From contig JADKBS010000010.1 of assembly GCA_016714985.1 (NCBI GenBank), positions 124,001 to 188,000 of the forward strand: a stretch of DNA of 64,000 bases, written 5' to 3'. The notes under the pieces were generated by a model. The model had not been told where the DNA came from. It searched no databases and saw only the letters and a program-made list of their open reading frames with translations. The DNA is from Saprospiraceae bacterium. GTDB taxonomy: Bacteria > Bacteroidota > Bacteroidia > Chitinophagales > Saprospiraceae. A program made the position numbers and the translations under genes. Below, piece after piece: positions 1 to 7,697 of the stretch (its first letter is position 1; every line of letters starts with the position of its first letter).

Positions 1-1642
1 TGACGATGAAGAGCATGAAGAACACGATGCTGATGAGCAGCGGCCAGCCGAAGCCGCCCTTGCGCACGATGGCGCCCATGGGGGCGCCCACGAAGAGGAA
101 GATAACGCAGGCCATCGCCAGGCTGAACTTGGAATGGAACTCGAAGACGTGCTTTACCTTCGACTCACGGGTCTTTTGGAGGGAGCGGAGGGTCGTCTCG
201 GCTTGGTCCTGTATGACGCTCATGGGGTTGCGGGCTTTTTCCAGCAGCTCACTGCGCTTTTGAGGTTCGAAGGTTTCGAGCATGGAGCTGTACTGCTCGA
301 TGGGCTTTTCCAACACCTGTTTGTAGCCGACGACCTCGATTTTTTTCTGTTGCACCTGCTTTTTACCTGTCGTGTCCTGCTTGGTGGCGGGCAGGTTGCG
401 GGGGGTGATATTGGGCTTTTGCCGAGGGACAGTCTGGGGTGGCTTGGCGGGTGGTTCCTGGCCTTTTAGTCTTGCGAGGGCAGCGGAGTCTTGGGAAGTC
501 GGGGCTGTTTGGGAAGGCTTAGGTGCTAGTTTCTCGGCGGTAGCATCGTTGCCTTTAGTCAGTTCCTTGGTGTTCAACCTCGCCAAATATTCGTAATCCT
601 TTGCCGTTGAGCCGAGCTCTTTAAGGGCTTTTTGCTGGGCGGCGGAGTCGGGGTTTGCCTTGATGATGGAATCCATTTTGGCCCGTTTCTCTTCGGCCTC
701 CCGCGCTTGTTTCTCCTTGGTGCGCTCCATTTGCAATTTGTTCAGGAAATAAAAATGGCGGTTGTTGCTCTCTGCCATGCGCCCTCCCCGTTCCACGATT
801 TCCCGGTCAATGGAGTCTATGGCCACCAGCAGTTGCCGATTGGAGAGCATGGTATGGTGGGACTTGAAGAGGTTTTCGTCCGTGCGGTCCAGTTCGAATT
901 GGTCGAGGTCAAACACCTTTGTCCACGATTTGAAAGTGGATCGCATCATGGGGTAGTTGCGCCTGCCCGCCTTTGTGATGGGTTTTGGTTCGGCAATCTG
1001 CTGGCCCTGAAACAATTGCATCACGAAGTACTTGTTGTCCTTGGAGCCGAACATCTGCCCGCTATCGGCGGCGACCATGCTCAGGCGGCCTTGTGAGGCT
1101 TCGCCATTGTCGTAAACGAGCACGTTTCGGATGGTGCTGTTGTCCGGCAGTTTATCACCAATACGGATGCTGAACCCCTGAAAATCGGTGTTGAAAAGAC
1201 TCTCCTCCAAACTCAGTGCGGGCTTCTGCTGCCGAATGTCGTAGAGGCGGCTCTTGAACTTCAGGTTGGAAACAGGGATGAAATAATTGGAACAAAAAAA
1301 CGAAAGCACTGCCACACCGCCCGTGAACAACATCAAGGGCATCATCGTGCGCCAGAGCGACACACCCGCCGACTTGATGCTCGAAAGCTCGTAGCGTTCC
1401 GCCAAATTGCCCAGCACCATCACCGACGAAATCAGCACCGCCACGGGAAGCGACATGGGTATCATGCTCACCGACAGGTAGCCGACCAGCTCCGTCAGCA
1501 GGAAGAAGCCGACGCCCTTGCCCGCTATCTCGTCAATGTACAGCCACAGCGTCTGCATCACAAACACGAAGAGTGCGATGAAGAACGTCACGATGAATGG
1601 CCCCACGAACGAGGTGATAAGGAGTTTGTCGAGTTTTTTCAT
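1..1642 (-). CDS. LptF/LptG family lipopolysaccharide export permease (3' end outside window)
   Basis: Inner-membrane permease of the YjgP/YjgQ family. In the Lpt system LptF and LptG form the transmembrane part of the LptB2FG transporter that pulls LPS out of the inner membrane. The frame is open from an ATG at 1642 to the left edge (547 codons). The N-terminus begins MKKLDKLLITSFVGPFIVTF, followed by further membrane segments and the stretch AERYELSSIKSAGVSLWRTM (about residues 85-105), which is the family's conserved cytoplasmic loop. A periplasmic beta-rich part follows. Residues about 305-435 form an unusually long hydrophilic insertion rich in K, E, A, P and Q. Membrane segments resume near residue 500 (FSLAMACVIFLFVGAPMGAI). 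Whether it is F or G cannot be told. The family call is firm. The insertion is seen in the sequence; its role is unknown. Confidence 0.9.
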   Translation of the reverse strand, partial: MKKLDKLLITSFVGPFIVTFFIALFVFVMQTLWLYIDEIAGKGVGFFLLTELVGYLSVSMIPMSLPVAVLISSVMVLGNLAERYELSSIKSAGVSLWRTMMPLMLFTGGVAVLSFFCSNYFIPVSNLKFKSRLYDIRQQKPALSLEESLFNTDFQGFSIRIGDKLPDNSTIRNVLVYDNGEASQGRLSMVAADSGQMFGSKDNKYFVMQLFQGQQIAEPKPITKAGRRNYPMMRSTFKSWTKVFDLDQFELDRTDENLFKSHHTMLSNRQLLVAIDSIDREIVERGGRMAESNNRHFYFLNKLQMERTKEKQAREAEEKRAKMDSIIKANPDSAAQQKALKELGSTAKDYEYLARLNTKELTKGNDATAEKLAPKPSQTAPTSQDSAALARLKGQEPPAKPPQTVPRQKPNITPRNLPATKQDTTGKKQVQQKKIEVVGYKQVLEKPIEQYSSMLETFEPQKRSELLEKARNPMSVIQDQAETTLRSLQKTRESKVKHVFEFHSKFSLAMACVIFLFVGAPMGAIVRKGGFGWPLLISIVFFMLFIV

Positions 1643-1645
1643 TCA

Positions 1646-1721
1646 AACGGTGGACGGTGGATGGCCAACGGTGGACGGTGGCTAGGTCGTCCGCCGTCTA
1701 TCGTTCACCGTCTATCGTCCC
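1646..1721. repeat. Inverted array of ~7-bp repeats (ACGGTGG type)
   Basis: The left arm repeats ACGGTGG-like words (1646-1683). The right arm carries the complementary CCGTC/CACCGTCTATCG words (1688-1721). It lies just upstream of the lptF/G-like start. The architecture matches the other arrays in this window although the word is different. Confidence 0.7.
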
Positions 1722-1730
1722 TAAGAACGG

Positions 1731-1738
1731 CAAAATTA
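1731..1738 (-). promoter_or_regulatory. Putative -7 box for the LptF/G gene
   Basis: On the minus strand it reads TAATTTTG, matching the Bacteroidota TAnnTTTG box, about 90 bases upstream of the start at 1642. No convincing -33 element is visible. Confidence 0.4.
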
Positions 1739-1839
1739 GGGCTTTGGGTGCATGTTTTGCTTTTTGATAAGGATTGAATGAAATTGTAGTTGTACTTCAA
1801 AGAAATTAAAGTCATAGGATGCATCCAACCATCCAGTGT

Positions 1840-1847
1840 TAACTTTG
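1840..1847 (+). promoter_or_regulatory. Putative -7 box for the BrkB-family gene
   Basis: TAACTTTG matches TAnnTTTG. A transcript starting near 1853 would exclude the far upstream TTG at 1790 and favours translation from the TTG at 1904. A short CCTTCAAT-type repeat lies between (1874-1898). Confidence 0.45.
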
Positions 1848-1903
1848 CGAGGTCATTGCGACATGGACACACTATTCAATCCTTCATTCCTTCAATCGTT
1901 ATT

Positions 1904-2863
1904 TTGCGCCTTCCGACCTACCAACAAATTATAGAAGCCTTTGAGCGGCACCCGCTGGTGCAGCGGCTGCTGAATTGGTCGAAGACGCATTCCTTCCCTG
2001 GGTTCTTCGGTGTGCCCGCTTATGACGTGGCCGTTTTCGTTTATGAGGAGTCCCTGAAAAACACCCTGTTCGCAAGGGCAAATGCCATGGCCTTCAGTTT
2101 CTTCCTTTCGTTGTTCCCAGCCATCATCTTCCTGTTCACGGTGGCTACCTACTTGCCCATTTACTCAAGCTTCGAGCATGAAATCAACGGGTATATTAGC
2201 CTCATCATGCCCAACAATGCGGGAATAGAACTACAGACCACCATCAAGGAACTGGTAAAACCAAGTTCCCGGTTTTTGTCGCTCGGTTTTTTCCTAGCCA
2301 TCTATTTCTCTTCGAATGGCATGATGGCCATGATGCAGGGCTTCGAGAAGGCGCACGTCCGGGCTTTCCACCAGCGGCCAGCTTGGAAAAAGCGACTGAT
2401 TGCCATTGGGCTTACGCTTCAGTTGGGACTCCTGTTGGCGGGTTCCGTGGTGCTCATCATCCTTGGCGATTTATTGCTCAAATGGTTGGTTGACTTTTTC
2501 AACATTGACATCGTGACCGAAACGGCCATCGAAATCTTCCGCTGGCTGGTCATCTTGGCACTTTTCTATTTTGGCATCGCCCTCATCTACCGTTATGGTG
2601 CCCCGCTCAAGAAGAAATTCAAATGGATAACGCCCGGTGCCACCTTGGCCACCATCCTATCCATCATCACCTCGGTTGGTTTTTCTTTTTATGTAAATGC
2701 CTTCAACACCTACAACAAGGTCTATGGCTCCATCGGCACCATCATTGTGCTCATGCTTTGGATTCAGTTGAACTGCCTCATCCTGCAAATAGGGTTTGAA
2801 TTGAACGCCAGCATTGCCGCCAACCGGCACATCAGGGCGGAGGTGGAGGTGGAGGAAGCGTGA
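1904..2863 (+). CDS. YihY/BrkB family inner-membrane protein
   Basis: Polytopic membrane protein of the YihY/virulence factor BrkB family (once misnamed ribonuclease BN); its biochemical role is unsettled. Residues about 55-80 carry the family core RANAMAFSFFLSLFPAIIFL, followed by five more hydrophobic segments, with IYRYGAP and the GSIGTIIVLMLWIQL helix near the end. The frame stays open back to a TTG at 1790. That upstream part overlaps a promoter-like box and an intergenic repeat, and it does not look like family sequence. I therefore place the start at the TTG at 1904 (about 319 residues), with no ATG available. The neighbouring LptF/G gene diverges from it. The family call is secure; the start is uncertain. 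Confidence 0.85.
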   Translation: MRLPTYQQIIEAFERHPLVQRLLNWSKTHSFPGFFGVPAYDVAVFVYEESLKNTLFARANAMAFSFFLSLFPAIIFLFTVATYLPIYSSFEHEINGYISLIMPNNAGIELQTTIKELVKPSSRFLSLGFFLAIYFSSNGMMAMMQGFEKAHVRAFHQRPAWKKRLIAIGLTLQLGLLLAGSVVLIILGDLLLKWLVDFFNIDIVTETAIEIFRWLVILALFYFGIALIYRYGAPLKKKFKWITPGATLATILSIITSVGFSFYVNAFNTYNKVYGSIGTIIVLMLWIQLNCLILQIGFELNASIAANRHIRAEVEVEEA

Positions 2864-3036
2864 TTCGATTGCGGATTGCGGGGCCGAATTTATTGCGGAT
2901 TGCGGATTGCGGATTGGAGGCGTAATTCGATTGCAGATTGCGGATTGGGGGCCAAGTTGATTTTCAATCTTGTGCTTTTTGGCTGAGTAGGATGGTTATC
3001 CTATCCACCCAATCCGCAATCCGCAATCCGCAATCA
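2864..3036. repeat. Inverted array of 7-bp repeats (GGATTGC type)
   Basis: The left arm (2864-2950) contains about nine degenerate copies of GGATTGC. The right arm (3010-3036) carries four complementary GCAATCC copies. It fills the gap between the BrkB gene and the converging membrane-protein gene, and the right arm directly abuts the latter's stop codon. Confidence 0.8.
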
Positions 3037-3726
3037 AACAATTGGCTTTTCCAGCATTTTTTTTCCACCCAAATAAAAATACCAGCATGCCACGCCCATC
3101 AGTACGTGCGCCATGTCCATGTGGTTGAACCAGATGCTGATGGCCCAGATATTGACGAAGAAAGCAGCGCCGATAGAAGCCCAAAGGACGCCAATCAGAA
3201 AGTAGCGACTGCCCTCGTGCCTCGTTTTCGCATAAACATAAGCATGAAACCCACCCGTCACGATGAGGATGCCGTAGGCGGCATGGCCCATGACGTATAA
3301 AAAGTTCATAGTAACCACCGAGATTATGAGGAAGAAGGCCAGTTCCATCATATTCAGCACGGCGAAGAACTTGGCCAACCGGGGCCGAATGAGCGGGAAA
3401 GCATGGAAGATGGCCGCCCGTTCGAGGAAAGCCACCGAGAACATGCTCACGTACCAACCGGGAATTTTCCAATGAATCGTCAGGGCATAGTTGAAACTAT
3501 GGCCGATGAGGCCGCCAAGCAGCGTGGCCATGCCCATCGTCAGGAAATAGCCCCGCATCAACCAGTGGATGGAGCCTTTTTTTGCTGGTTTTCCCAGTTT
3601 GTAATAAGCGTACCAGCAGATGACCGTCACCAGCACATCTGTGAGCATGGTGACGGGTTCATCCACACGGAGGCCAAAAAGGTCGAGCGATGGGTTCCTG
3701 AAAAAAGAGTTGATGGGTGGGTTCAT
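3034..3726 (-). CDS. Uncharacterised seven-helix membrane protein with clustered His/Asp
   Basis: 230 residues with about seven hydrophobic segments and no signal peptide. I do not recognise a named family with certainty. Helix-associated polar residues stand out: GLIGHSFNYAL (about residue 75) and SIWFNHMDMAHVLMGVACWY near the C-terminus, giving an H-x-D-x-x-H pattern inside a membrane segment. That arrangement, with Ser/His earlier in the chain, resembles CREST-type membrane hydrolases (alkaline ceramidase, PAQR, hemolysin III). The resemblance is my inference from a few residues only. The stop codon sits against the neighbouring repeat array. The gene stands alone between the BrkB gene and a lipoprotein gene of the same strand. 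Confidence 0.7.
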   Translation of the reverse strand: MNPPINSFFRNPSLDLFGLRVDEPVTMLTDVLVTVICWYAYYKLGKPAKKGSIHWLMRGYFLTMGMATLLGGLIGHSFNYALTIHWKIPGWYVSMFSVAFLERAAIFHAFPLIRPRLAKFFAVLNMMELAFFLIISVVTMNFLYVMGHAAYGILIVTGGFHAYVYAKTRHEGSRYFLIGVLWASIGAAFFVNIWAISIWFNHMDMAHVLMGVACWYFYLGGKKMLEKPIV

Positions 3727-3785
3727 AAACGGGCAGTTTAGGTTGACTGCTAAGTTATGAACTCATTCAGTGTTCCGCAATGATT

Positions 3786-4160
3786 TTAATACGAGGAACC
3801 AATTTCTGCCAATTCAATCTGAAAAAGGCTGCCCATTTCAATGGTTGAATCCGGGAAACTGGGCGTCAGTTGGTTGCTGCGAAAGGAGGCGCTGAACTCC
3901 ACCTCCAGCCCTTCCACTTCAAATTGGCTGTCCAATTCATCTGGCAGCCCGTAAATGGGTGAGGCACCTACTTCGTCCGACAGCATGGCTTTGATGGCAA
4001 ACCTATCGAAGCACTGCATGTAGGTGATGGTGCCCTTTGCCTTGGCCAATGCGAAAATGCAGTTGCCAGAACAGTCCATCTGAGGGTCGGTGTTTAGCTT
4101 GTTGCAAGCTGAGAGAACAAACAAGGTTGCAATGGCGGTAAGAAAGAACGATTTTTTCAT
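3786..4160 (-). CDS. Small lipoprotein, function unknown
   Basis: 124 residues. The N-terminus MKKSFFLTAIATLFVLSACN is a type II signal peptide with the lipobox LSAC, so the mature protein should be a lipoprotein starting at Cys-19. The rest has two further Cys pairs (DCSGNC, MQCFD) and a beta-rich C-terminal half. No family is recognised. It lies downstream of the symporter gene on the same strand but is separated from it by a hairpin, so it is probably a separate unit. Confidence 0.75.
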   Translation of the reverse strand: MKKSFFLTAIATLFVLSACNKLNTDPQMDCSGNCIFALAKAKGTITYMQCFDRFAIKAMLSDEVGASPIYGLPDELDSQFEVEGLEVEFSASFRSNQLTPSFPDSTIEMGSLFQIELAEIGSSY

Positions 4161-4214
4161 GGCTTTATGTTTTTAGCATATTGACACAACTTGGTCCATA
4201 TACCCCTACAAGTA

Positions 4215-4250
4215 AAATCGCCCTTGCAACGTAACATGCAAAGGCGATTT
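4215..4250. terminator. Hairpin terminator between symporter and lipoprotein genes
   Basis: Near-perfect stem AAATCGCC-C-TTGCA / TGCAA-A-GGCGATTT with an 8-base loop. A run of ten T follows on the plus strand and a shorter T run on the minus strand, which is the transcribed direction. Confidence 0.7.
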
Positions 4251-4278
4251 TTTTTTTCAAAGCTGGCCAACTTAAAGG

Positions 4279-5952
4279 CTACCAAAACATAGCATACAAG
4301 AAGACCAATATCAAGCAGACTATGATGGCACTGATATTGAAGGCTGGCGATGTGGCAAAAAACTGCCTTGTAAGCGGTATCCCCTTATCATGGTCAGCGC
4401 CTTTGCCCTCCATATAGCTAATGGCCACCATGATGAGCGAGGAGGCAAACCAAGTCCACATCATCTGCTGGAGGAACGGTATTTTGACAAAAAAGGAACT
4501 GTCCGACCATTCGTTGGGTGCCACTTTGAAGTACATGGCAATGGGGATGGACAACAGGACGCCCCAAATGGCGGCGTTGTTGGTGGTTTTTTTCCAGAAC
4601 AGACCAAGCATAAAGACCGCCAGGATGCCGGGGCTAACGATGCCCGTATATTCTTGGATATATTGAAATACCTGGCCAAGGTTGCCCAACTGGGGCGCCA
4701 ATATGATGGCAATCACCAATGCTATGACAGCTGTTATGCGACCTACATTCACCAGTTGGCCGTCCCCAGCATTTTTGCCGAAATAGGGTTTGTAAATATC
4801 CATCGTGAAAATGGTGGCTGTCGAGTTCAGCATGGAGGCCAAGGAGGAAACAATGGCGGCGGCAAGTGCAGCTAGTACTAAGCCCTTCAAGCCGGTCGGC
4901 ACAAACTTATGGATGAGCCAAGGCGCTGCGCTGTCGTTGATAATCGCACCATCCTTGAGGAAGGCAGGGTCAACCGACTGGGCGGTTACAACTCCGTCGG
5001 GGCCTGCGTTCAGTACATAAGCGATAATACCGGGCACCACCACAATCAATGGCATCAATATTTTCAGAAAAGCGGCAAAAGCAATGCCTTTCTGCGCTTC
5101 TCCCAAGCTCTTGGCAGCCAAGGTGCGCTGGATGATGTATTGGTTGAAGCCCCAATAATAGAGGTTGGCTACCCACATGCCACCCAACAGGACAGCCAAG
5201 CCGGGCAAATCCCACCATGCGTCTTTTCCGTTGGGCGTGATGATTTCACCCTGTTCCAATATCATGGAAAACTTCTCCGGCACTTTTTCATACAGGGCCT
5301 GAAAGCCTGAGATGATGCCACCATCAGGGGCAACGTGCGTGATTGCGATGAAGGTCGTCACCAAGCCGCCTATAACTAGCAGGATGACCTGCACGACATC
5401 CGTCCATGCCACAGCAGAAAGCCCACCCCAAAGTGAATAAGCAGCGGCAAACAGCGCCAGTCCGACCACAAAGTACATCATGGTCGAGCCATCGCCGGAG
5501 CCGAGTATGGTGTCGAGCGCCTTGGCCCCCAGATACAATACTGAAGTGAGGTTGACAAAGACGAAAAGACAAATCCAGAAAATGGCGAGGATGGTTTTCA
5601 GGTTGGTGCTGTACCGCTTCTCGACGAACTCCGGGATGGTGTACAACTGCTGTTTGATGAAAATAGGCAGGAAAAACTTGCCGACAATGAGGAGCGACAA
5701 TGCTGCCATCCATTCGTAAGAAGCAATGGCCAAGCCGATTGCGAAACCAGAACCTGACATGCCGATGAATTGCTCAGCTGAGATATTGGCAGCGATGAGC
5801 GATGAGCCAATTGCCCACCAAGGCAGGGACTTGCTGGCAAGGAAGTAGCCCTCCGCCGTTTTTTCGCCCTTCCTCGAAACCCAAAGGCCAATGAACATGA
5901 TCAGTGCAGCGTAACTGGCAAACACCACATAATCTAATACGCCGAAGTCCAT
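4279..5952 (-). CDS. Sodium:solute symporter (SSS/SGLT-like family)
   Basis: Inner-membrane symporter of the SSS family (PF00474), which couples sodium entry to uptake of sugars, amino acids or vitamins. It has 557 residues and about 14 membrane segments, typical for SGLT-type members. The region WAIGSSLIAANISAEQFIGM near residue 50 is the characteristic TM1-like unwound helix seen in SGLT relatives. The pattern GLSAVAWTDVVQVILLV near residue 190 is also typical. The substrate cannot be told; the long SGLT-like form makes sugars plausible. The ATG at 5952 begins the hydrophobic MDFGVLDYVVFASYAALIMF. It is transcribed alone, with a hairpin terminator at 4215-4250. Confidence 0.9.
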   Translation of the reverse strand: MDFGVLDYVVFASYAALIMFIGLWVSRKGEKTAEGYFLASKSLPWWAIGSSLIAANISAEQFIGMSGSGFAIGLAIASYEWMAALSLLIVGKFFLPIFIKQQLYTIPEFVEKRYSTNLKTILAIFWICLFVFVNLTSVLYLGAKALDTILGSGDGSTMMYFVVGLALFAAAYSLWGGLSAVAWTDVVQVILLVIGGLVTTFIAITHVAPDGGIISGFQALYEKVPEKFSMILEQGEIITPNGKDAWWDLPGLAVLLGGMWVANLYYWGFNQYIIQRTLAAKSLGEAQKGIAFAAFLKILMPLIVVVPGIIAYVLNAGPDGVVTAQSVDPAFLKDGAIINDSAAPWLIHKFVPTGLKGLVLAALAAAIVSSLASMLNSTATIFTMDIYKPYFGKNAGDGQLVNVGRITAVIALVIAIILAPQLGNLGQVFQYIQEYTGIVSPGILAVFMLGLFWKKTTNNAAIWGVLLSIPIAMYFKVAPNEWSDSSFFVKIPFLQQMMWTWFASSLIMVAISYMEGKGADHDKGIPLTRQFFATSPAFNISAIIVCLILVFLYAMFW

Positions 5953-6079
5953 AATGTTGAAGTTGGTTGGTGAAGGAATCCTCGTTAATTCCAGCTTTTG
6001 TCAGGTAAGAAACCTAATTTTCGTGGGTGTTCCCGCCACTTGACTAAGCCATGAAAAAAACGAAATAGCCACTTTCTTG

Positions 6080-6103
6080 CACAGTGAATTTTCAAGCACT
6101 GTG
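6080..6103. other. Perfect 7-bp inverted repeat upstream of the symporter
   Basis: CACAGTG and CACTGTG are separated by ten bases, with weaker outer complementarity (TTTCTT / AAGAAA). It lies about 130 bases before the symporter start. It could be a 5'-UTR hairpin or an operator; there is no further support. Confidence 0.35.
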
Positions 6104-6139
6104 ATTTTGCCCGAAAGAAAGGGAAAAGGTGGGGATGGG

Positions 6140-6147
6140 CAAAATTA
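6140..6147 (-). promoter_or_regulatory. Putative -7 box for the symporter gene
   Basis: On the minus strand it reads TAATTTTG (TAnnTTTG), about 190 bases upstream of the symporter ATG. No clear -33 match is visible. The hairpin at 6080-6103 would fall in the leader. Confidence 0.35.
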
Positions 6148-6192
6148 TTTTCAACATTGCTGGTAATCTCTGGCTATTAGTTGCCAAATTAC

Positions 6193-7009
6193 TTATTTAC
6201 CACCTCCTTGATCCACATTCGGGTCAGCGTTGGTATCATTGGAAACCAACTCGGCGTCATTGCCAGATTCGTTGCTGCTTTTGGTTCCAAACAGCGTTAT
6301 GGAGAGTTGGTGCAACTTGTCAACGACATCTGGTGTGCCAAAACCAGCCAAAACGGCAAACCCAATCCAGAAATAAAGGGATGACTTGTCGCCCGTCACT
6401 GTTAACAGGTTTACTTGTGCCAAAAGAACGACCGTACAACCCAATAGAAATCCGATTATTGGCCGCATCACGTACCATGGCCACCAAACATGAATGTTCA
6501 TGTCTTGGACGTAGCAGGCCCGATAAACGAACCGATGAATGGTGCGAATCTGTACCCCTATTACCGCTGCAAGCCCGCCAATCAGCAGGGTGAGCAGGTA
6601 GGAGGGCTTAGGGAGGGTATTTGAATGAAAAGTCAATTCCTCCACGGCAATCTTGTAACTATTGAAACCCGTACTGTCAGGGTTATATAGCCCCAACAAC
6701 TTCTCTTTACCATCATCATCTATGCCTTGGGTGACCAAAAGGCTATCCTTGCTTTGTAGGTAAACAAACCATGATGGTAAACCTCTTCAGGTCATATTTG
6801 GCGCTATTTGACCACTTCACGGCAGCTGAGAACTTGTACGCTTCGGCCTTCTCGAATTCATTGGCAAACAACAAGATGGCTATCAAGGTGGAAAGGAGGA
6901 TGAAGGCGCTTGTGCCTACCAATTCCGACAATGTAGGCTGGTGCTTTACCGTAGGGTTTGGTTTAGGATTTGGTGCGGGTTGCGGAGTCGCTTGTTCCTT
7001 GTTTTCCAT
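6193..7009 (-). CDS. Membrane protein of unknown function, interrupted by one frameshift
   Basis: Two overlapping frames read as one protein. The first runs from the ATG at 7009 (MENKEQATPQPAPNPKPNP, a proline-rich start, then one membrane segment) and stops at 6743. The second continues from about 6765 in the next frame. Upstream of its only start-like codon the second frame still codes sensibly (WFVYLQSKDSLLVTQ), so the natural join is ...DLKRFTI-WFVYLQSK.... The site is near 6768-6772, and removing one base restores a single frame of about 270 residues. It has three to four membrane segments in total and a hydrophilic Asn/Asp-rich tail. I do not recognise the family. It could be a real pseudogene or a sequencing indel; I favour the latter. 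Confidence 0.6.
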
Positions 7010-7164
7010 GGCTGCTAATTTTGATGAAGGCAATATAATTACCAAATTCAGCCGAAGGTATGACATTGGTCAACCATGAACATGATATTCAAGCATGGAA
7101 TGCCAGAAAATAGTACTGGTTTATTCAAGTTGCGAGGCAAATTAGCTGCTTTTCAAAAACACGC

Positions 7165-7209
7165 TTTACTCCCATCTTCGGCGGCTATGCCACAGAAGAT
7201 GGGAGTAAA
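7165..7209. terminator. Hairpin with 15-bp perfect stem
   Basis: TTTACTCCCATCTTC pairs with GAAGATGGGAGTAAA across a 15-base loop. It sits between the paralogue fragment ending at 7257 and the start of the next minus-strand gene, where a terminator is expected. Otherwise 7010-7256 holds nothing I can identify. Confidence 0.6.
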
Positions 7210-7256
7210 CGGGTTATATTGGGATATGTTGAAAATTGGTATCGGGGTCTATTGGC

Positions 7257-7697
7257 TCACCTAAATTGGCAAACTGCTGTGCCCGAAGCTATCAAGTTTT
7301 TCTCGTCCTCGATTTTGAAAAAATAAAGCCCCGATGCCAAGCCCTTTGATACAAAATCCAGCCTTGGCGAGATGAACCGTCGTTCGTCAACACGTCGGCC
7401 CATTGCATCGAACAGGGTGAAAGTCAATGGTTTACCAGCAGGATAACCTTTCAAGATGAGGTTAAATCCTGTGGTAAAAGGATTGGGCGCCAGCTCTAAT
7501 CGCACGTTTTCAAAATCATTTGACACCCAGCTTACTTCCAAGAAATTCGAGTCGATGGTGTGGAAAACTGTGTTCGTCAGCACCGGTTCGTTGAAGTCAA
7601 AGTAAATGGCTGCCATATTTTCGATGACGGAACCGAGCGGCAGGCTGGCACGGGGCCGGGCAGTGAAATGGACAAAGCCGTTGGAGCCAGCTTGATT
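7257..7697 (-). pseudogene. Severed C-terminal piece of a T9SS cargo protein
   Basis: An open frame with no start codon at its 5' end codes for NQAGSNGFVHFTARPR..., IYFDFNEPVLTNTVFHTID and then a complete type A T9SS sorting domain (ELAPNPFTTGFNL ... GLASGLYFFKIED). The first part is a paralogue of residues about 970-1010 of the large upstream protein (GSHGFVSFEIP ... AGIYFDFNDPILTNTTLHTVE). The coding frame continues right into the stop codon of that upstream gene at 7697. It looks like the remnant of a second, tandem cargo gene whose 5' part was lost by recombination within the conserved segment, or a discarded older tail. An ATG at 7616 could still start a 119-residue product, but it would lack a signal peptide. 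Confidence 0.65.

Noticed and set aside
1790..1903. N-terminal extension of the BrkB-family protein from the TTG at 1790.
   Set aside because: The stretch contains a TAACTTTG promoter box and a CTTCAAT repeat and does not look like family sequence.
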